The notes beneath the pieces were generated by a model. It made no database searches, had not been told where the DNA came from, and worked only from the letters and a program-made list of their open reading frames with translations. This document shows positions 44,741-45,425 of a stretch of 45,425 bases of DNA, piece by piece. Numbering within the stretch: the stretch's first letter is position 1; each line of letters starts with the position of its first letter. The stretch spans positions 1-45,425 of the IMG/VR virus record IMGVR_UViG_3300007640_000057. One strand, 5' to 3'. The translations under genes and the position numbers were made by a program. This stretch comes from a virus.

Positions 44741-44918
44741 ACTGGCTAGGCATGTGAGCGTATTGGCAGTAGCGTTGGGGGTGCGAACGCAGGCAACGCT
44801 GGTAGGCTTCTGGATTGTCGGATGGCATTGGGTTGATGAACCATGCCAGGAAGCCTGCGGTGAGGCTCGCTGATGCCAGTGCTAGAACGAGAAGCGGAGA
44901 AGGTGGTCTGAGGTCCAT
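44721..44918 (-). CDS. Small membrane protein (65 aa)
   Basis: MDLRPPSPLLVLALASASLT followed by AGFLAWFINPMPSDN: one N-terminal membrane segment (residues 8-28), then a short cysteine/histidine-containing tail (RCLRSHPQRYCQYAHMP). The leader ends GCTCTTTCC-ATG. It overlaps the HicA-like gene by 20 nt, so the two are probably translated together. Function unknown. Confidence 0.58.
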   Translation of the reverse strand: MDLRPPSPLLVLALASASLTAGFLAWFINPMPSDNPEAYQRCLRSHPQRYCQYAHMPSQYESVRH

Positions 44919-44985
44919 GGAAAGAGCATAGGGGGCTCATGCCGGACTATACAGAGCTGACCGGATCTTGGCAATACAATGCCCG

Positions 44986-45425
44986 TTAGTCCTCAAGAGC
45001 AAGCTCTGAAAGCTCTTCCAAAAGCTCAAGACACCATTGCCTGCCTTTCTTGTCGAGAAGCTTTTTGGCAGTGGGAGCTGGATCTTTGAGTTGAAGCGAT
45101 GGAAAGGGGATAATGATGCCTGCCTCAATTGCTGCTGCACGAGCTGAGCGGTACTGACCATGATCCAAGGCTTCGGCTATTTCGGGGTGATCACGACGCA
45201 GGCGAGCTTTGATGTAGTCGGCGCTGTTGCTCCTATGCTTCAAGGGGACAATGTCCCTTTGATCCTCTTTAGCCTTACGGGCTTCCTTGGACCGCCTGTC
45301 CCCACCATGCCTGTCAAGTTGTTGCTTAACGTGATCAAGCGTAACCGCTTTTTCAGGCTTTTCGCGGTCAAGCCAGTCTACCACTCGGACCACGAGTCCT
45401 GGATCAAGCTGCAAGCCTTCACGAA
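44986..45425 (-). CDS. C-terminal part of a basic, probably DNA-binding protein (cut by window edge)
   Basis: The frame is open to the right edge (REGLQLDPGLVVRVVDWLDR...), so the true start is outside. RHGGDRRSKEARKAKEDQRD, then RSNSADYIKARLRRDHPEIA and ALDHGQYRSARAAAIEAGI form a tail repeatedly seen in cyanobacterial and phage proteins with ParB-like or helix-turn-helix domains. Codon use is G+C-richer than the head genes. A role in DNA binding or partition is a guess from this likeness. Confidence 0.6.
   Translation of the reverse strand, partial: REGLQLDPGLVVRVVDWLDREKPEKAVTLDHVKQQLDRHGGDRRSKEARKAKEDQRDIVPLKHRSNSADYIKARLRRDHPEIAEALDHGQYRSARAAAIEAGIIIPFPSLQLKDPAPTAKKLLDKKGRQWCLELLEELSELALED

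Noticed and set aside
44561-44918. HicAB toxin-antitoxin pair
   Set aside because: The partner gene encodes a membrane peptide with no HicB features, so a toxin-antitoxin label is not justified.
1-45425. HIP1 palindrome GCGATCGC as a cyanobacterial marker
   Set aside because: I did not find a full copy. This neither supports nor excludes a cyanobacterial host, since many cyanophages and picocyanobacteria lack it.

Overview
The window reads as part of the genome of a tailed double-stranded DNA phage with a long flexible tail (siphovirus-like). It is open at both ends: a tail-fibre gene runs off the left edge and a DNA-binding-like gene runs off the right. The most likely host is a cyanobacterium. 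This is an inference from a short ATP-cone-less ribonucleotide reductase pair like that of cyanophages, a small protein ending in the cyanobacterial-type YRGVSY motif, a Gp88-like protein, and TTTTCCACA boxes that match the cyanobacterial DnaA-box form. I see no polymerase, primase, helicase, lysis or integrase gene here, so the genome continues outside the window.

Layout. From 1 to 31.9 kb almost everything is read leftward as a late morphogenesis block. In transcription order it holds portal, MuF-like minor head protein, a sugar/glycosyltransferase cassette (29.1 to 23.8 kb), DUF2213 protease-scaffold, cement protein, major capsid protein, head-tail connectors, tail terminator, major tail protein, two tail-assembly chaperones joined by a -1 frameshift, tape measure, tail-tip proteins (with an NlpC/P60-like peptidase and a J-like tip protein), two further tail-tube-like proteins and two repeat-rich fibres. 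One XRE repressor-like gene lies on the opposite strand inside this block with its own promoter and operator dyad. From 31.95 to 34.95 kb a rightward operon carries a PD-(D/E)XK-like protein, the terminase large subunit, small unknown genes, tRNA-Leu(UAA) and the YRGVSY-motif protein, and ends at a strong terminator. From 45.4 back to 35.0 kb genes are again leftward: many small, probably early, unknown genes, a Gp88-like gene and nrdA-nrdB.

Two long non-coding stretches stand out. One (38.24-39.18 kb) carries an inverted pair of DnaA-box-like sequences inside a 111-bp inverted repeat. The other (40.06-41.04 kb) carries a GATC-rich repeat block, 13 perfect GGTTAAG units at exact 11-bp spacing, and a 21-bp tandem repeat that grows out of the 3' end of a gene. 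Both look like replication, partition or packaging control regions.

The most unusual signals are regulatory. (i) At least five, and up to seven, transcription units begin with a -10-like box followed by a hairpin with an invariant GCGA tetraloop and a variable but always complementary stem, then usually about 20 nt of pyrimidine-rich leader before the ATG. (ii) A second textbook -1 frameshift signal (A AAA AAG, 5-nt spacer, 8-bp perfect stem) joins a DUF6496-like gene to a downstream domain that has no usable start codon for its conserved N-terminus. (iii) The heptamer TCCATTG/CAATGGA is about nine-fold over-represented by eye and recurs just upstream of start codons. (iv) Intrinsic terminators end 4-5 nt before the start codons of nrdA and the tail-terminator gene.

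Functionally the late block builds head and tail. The sugar cassette sits inside the head genes, which suggests it glycosylates the virion or alters host surface glycans late in infection. NrdA/NrdB would supply deoxynucleotides, and the right-hand small genes probably act on the host early.
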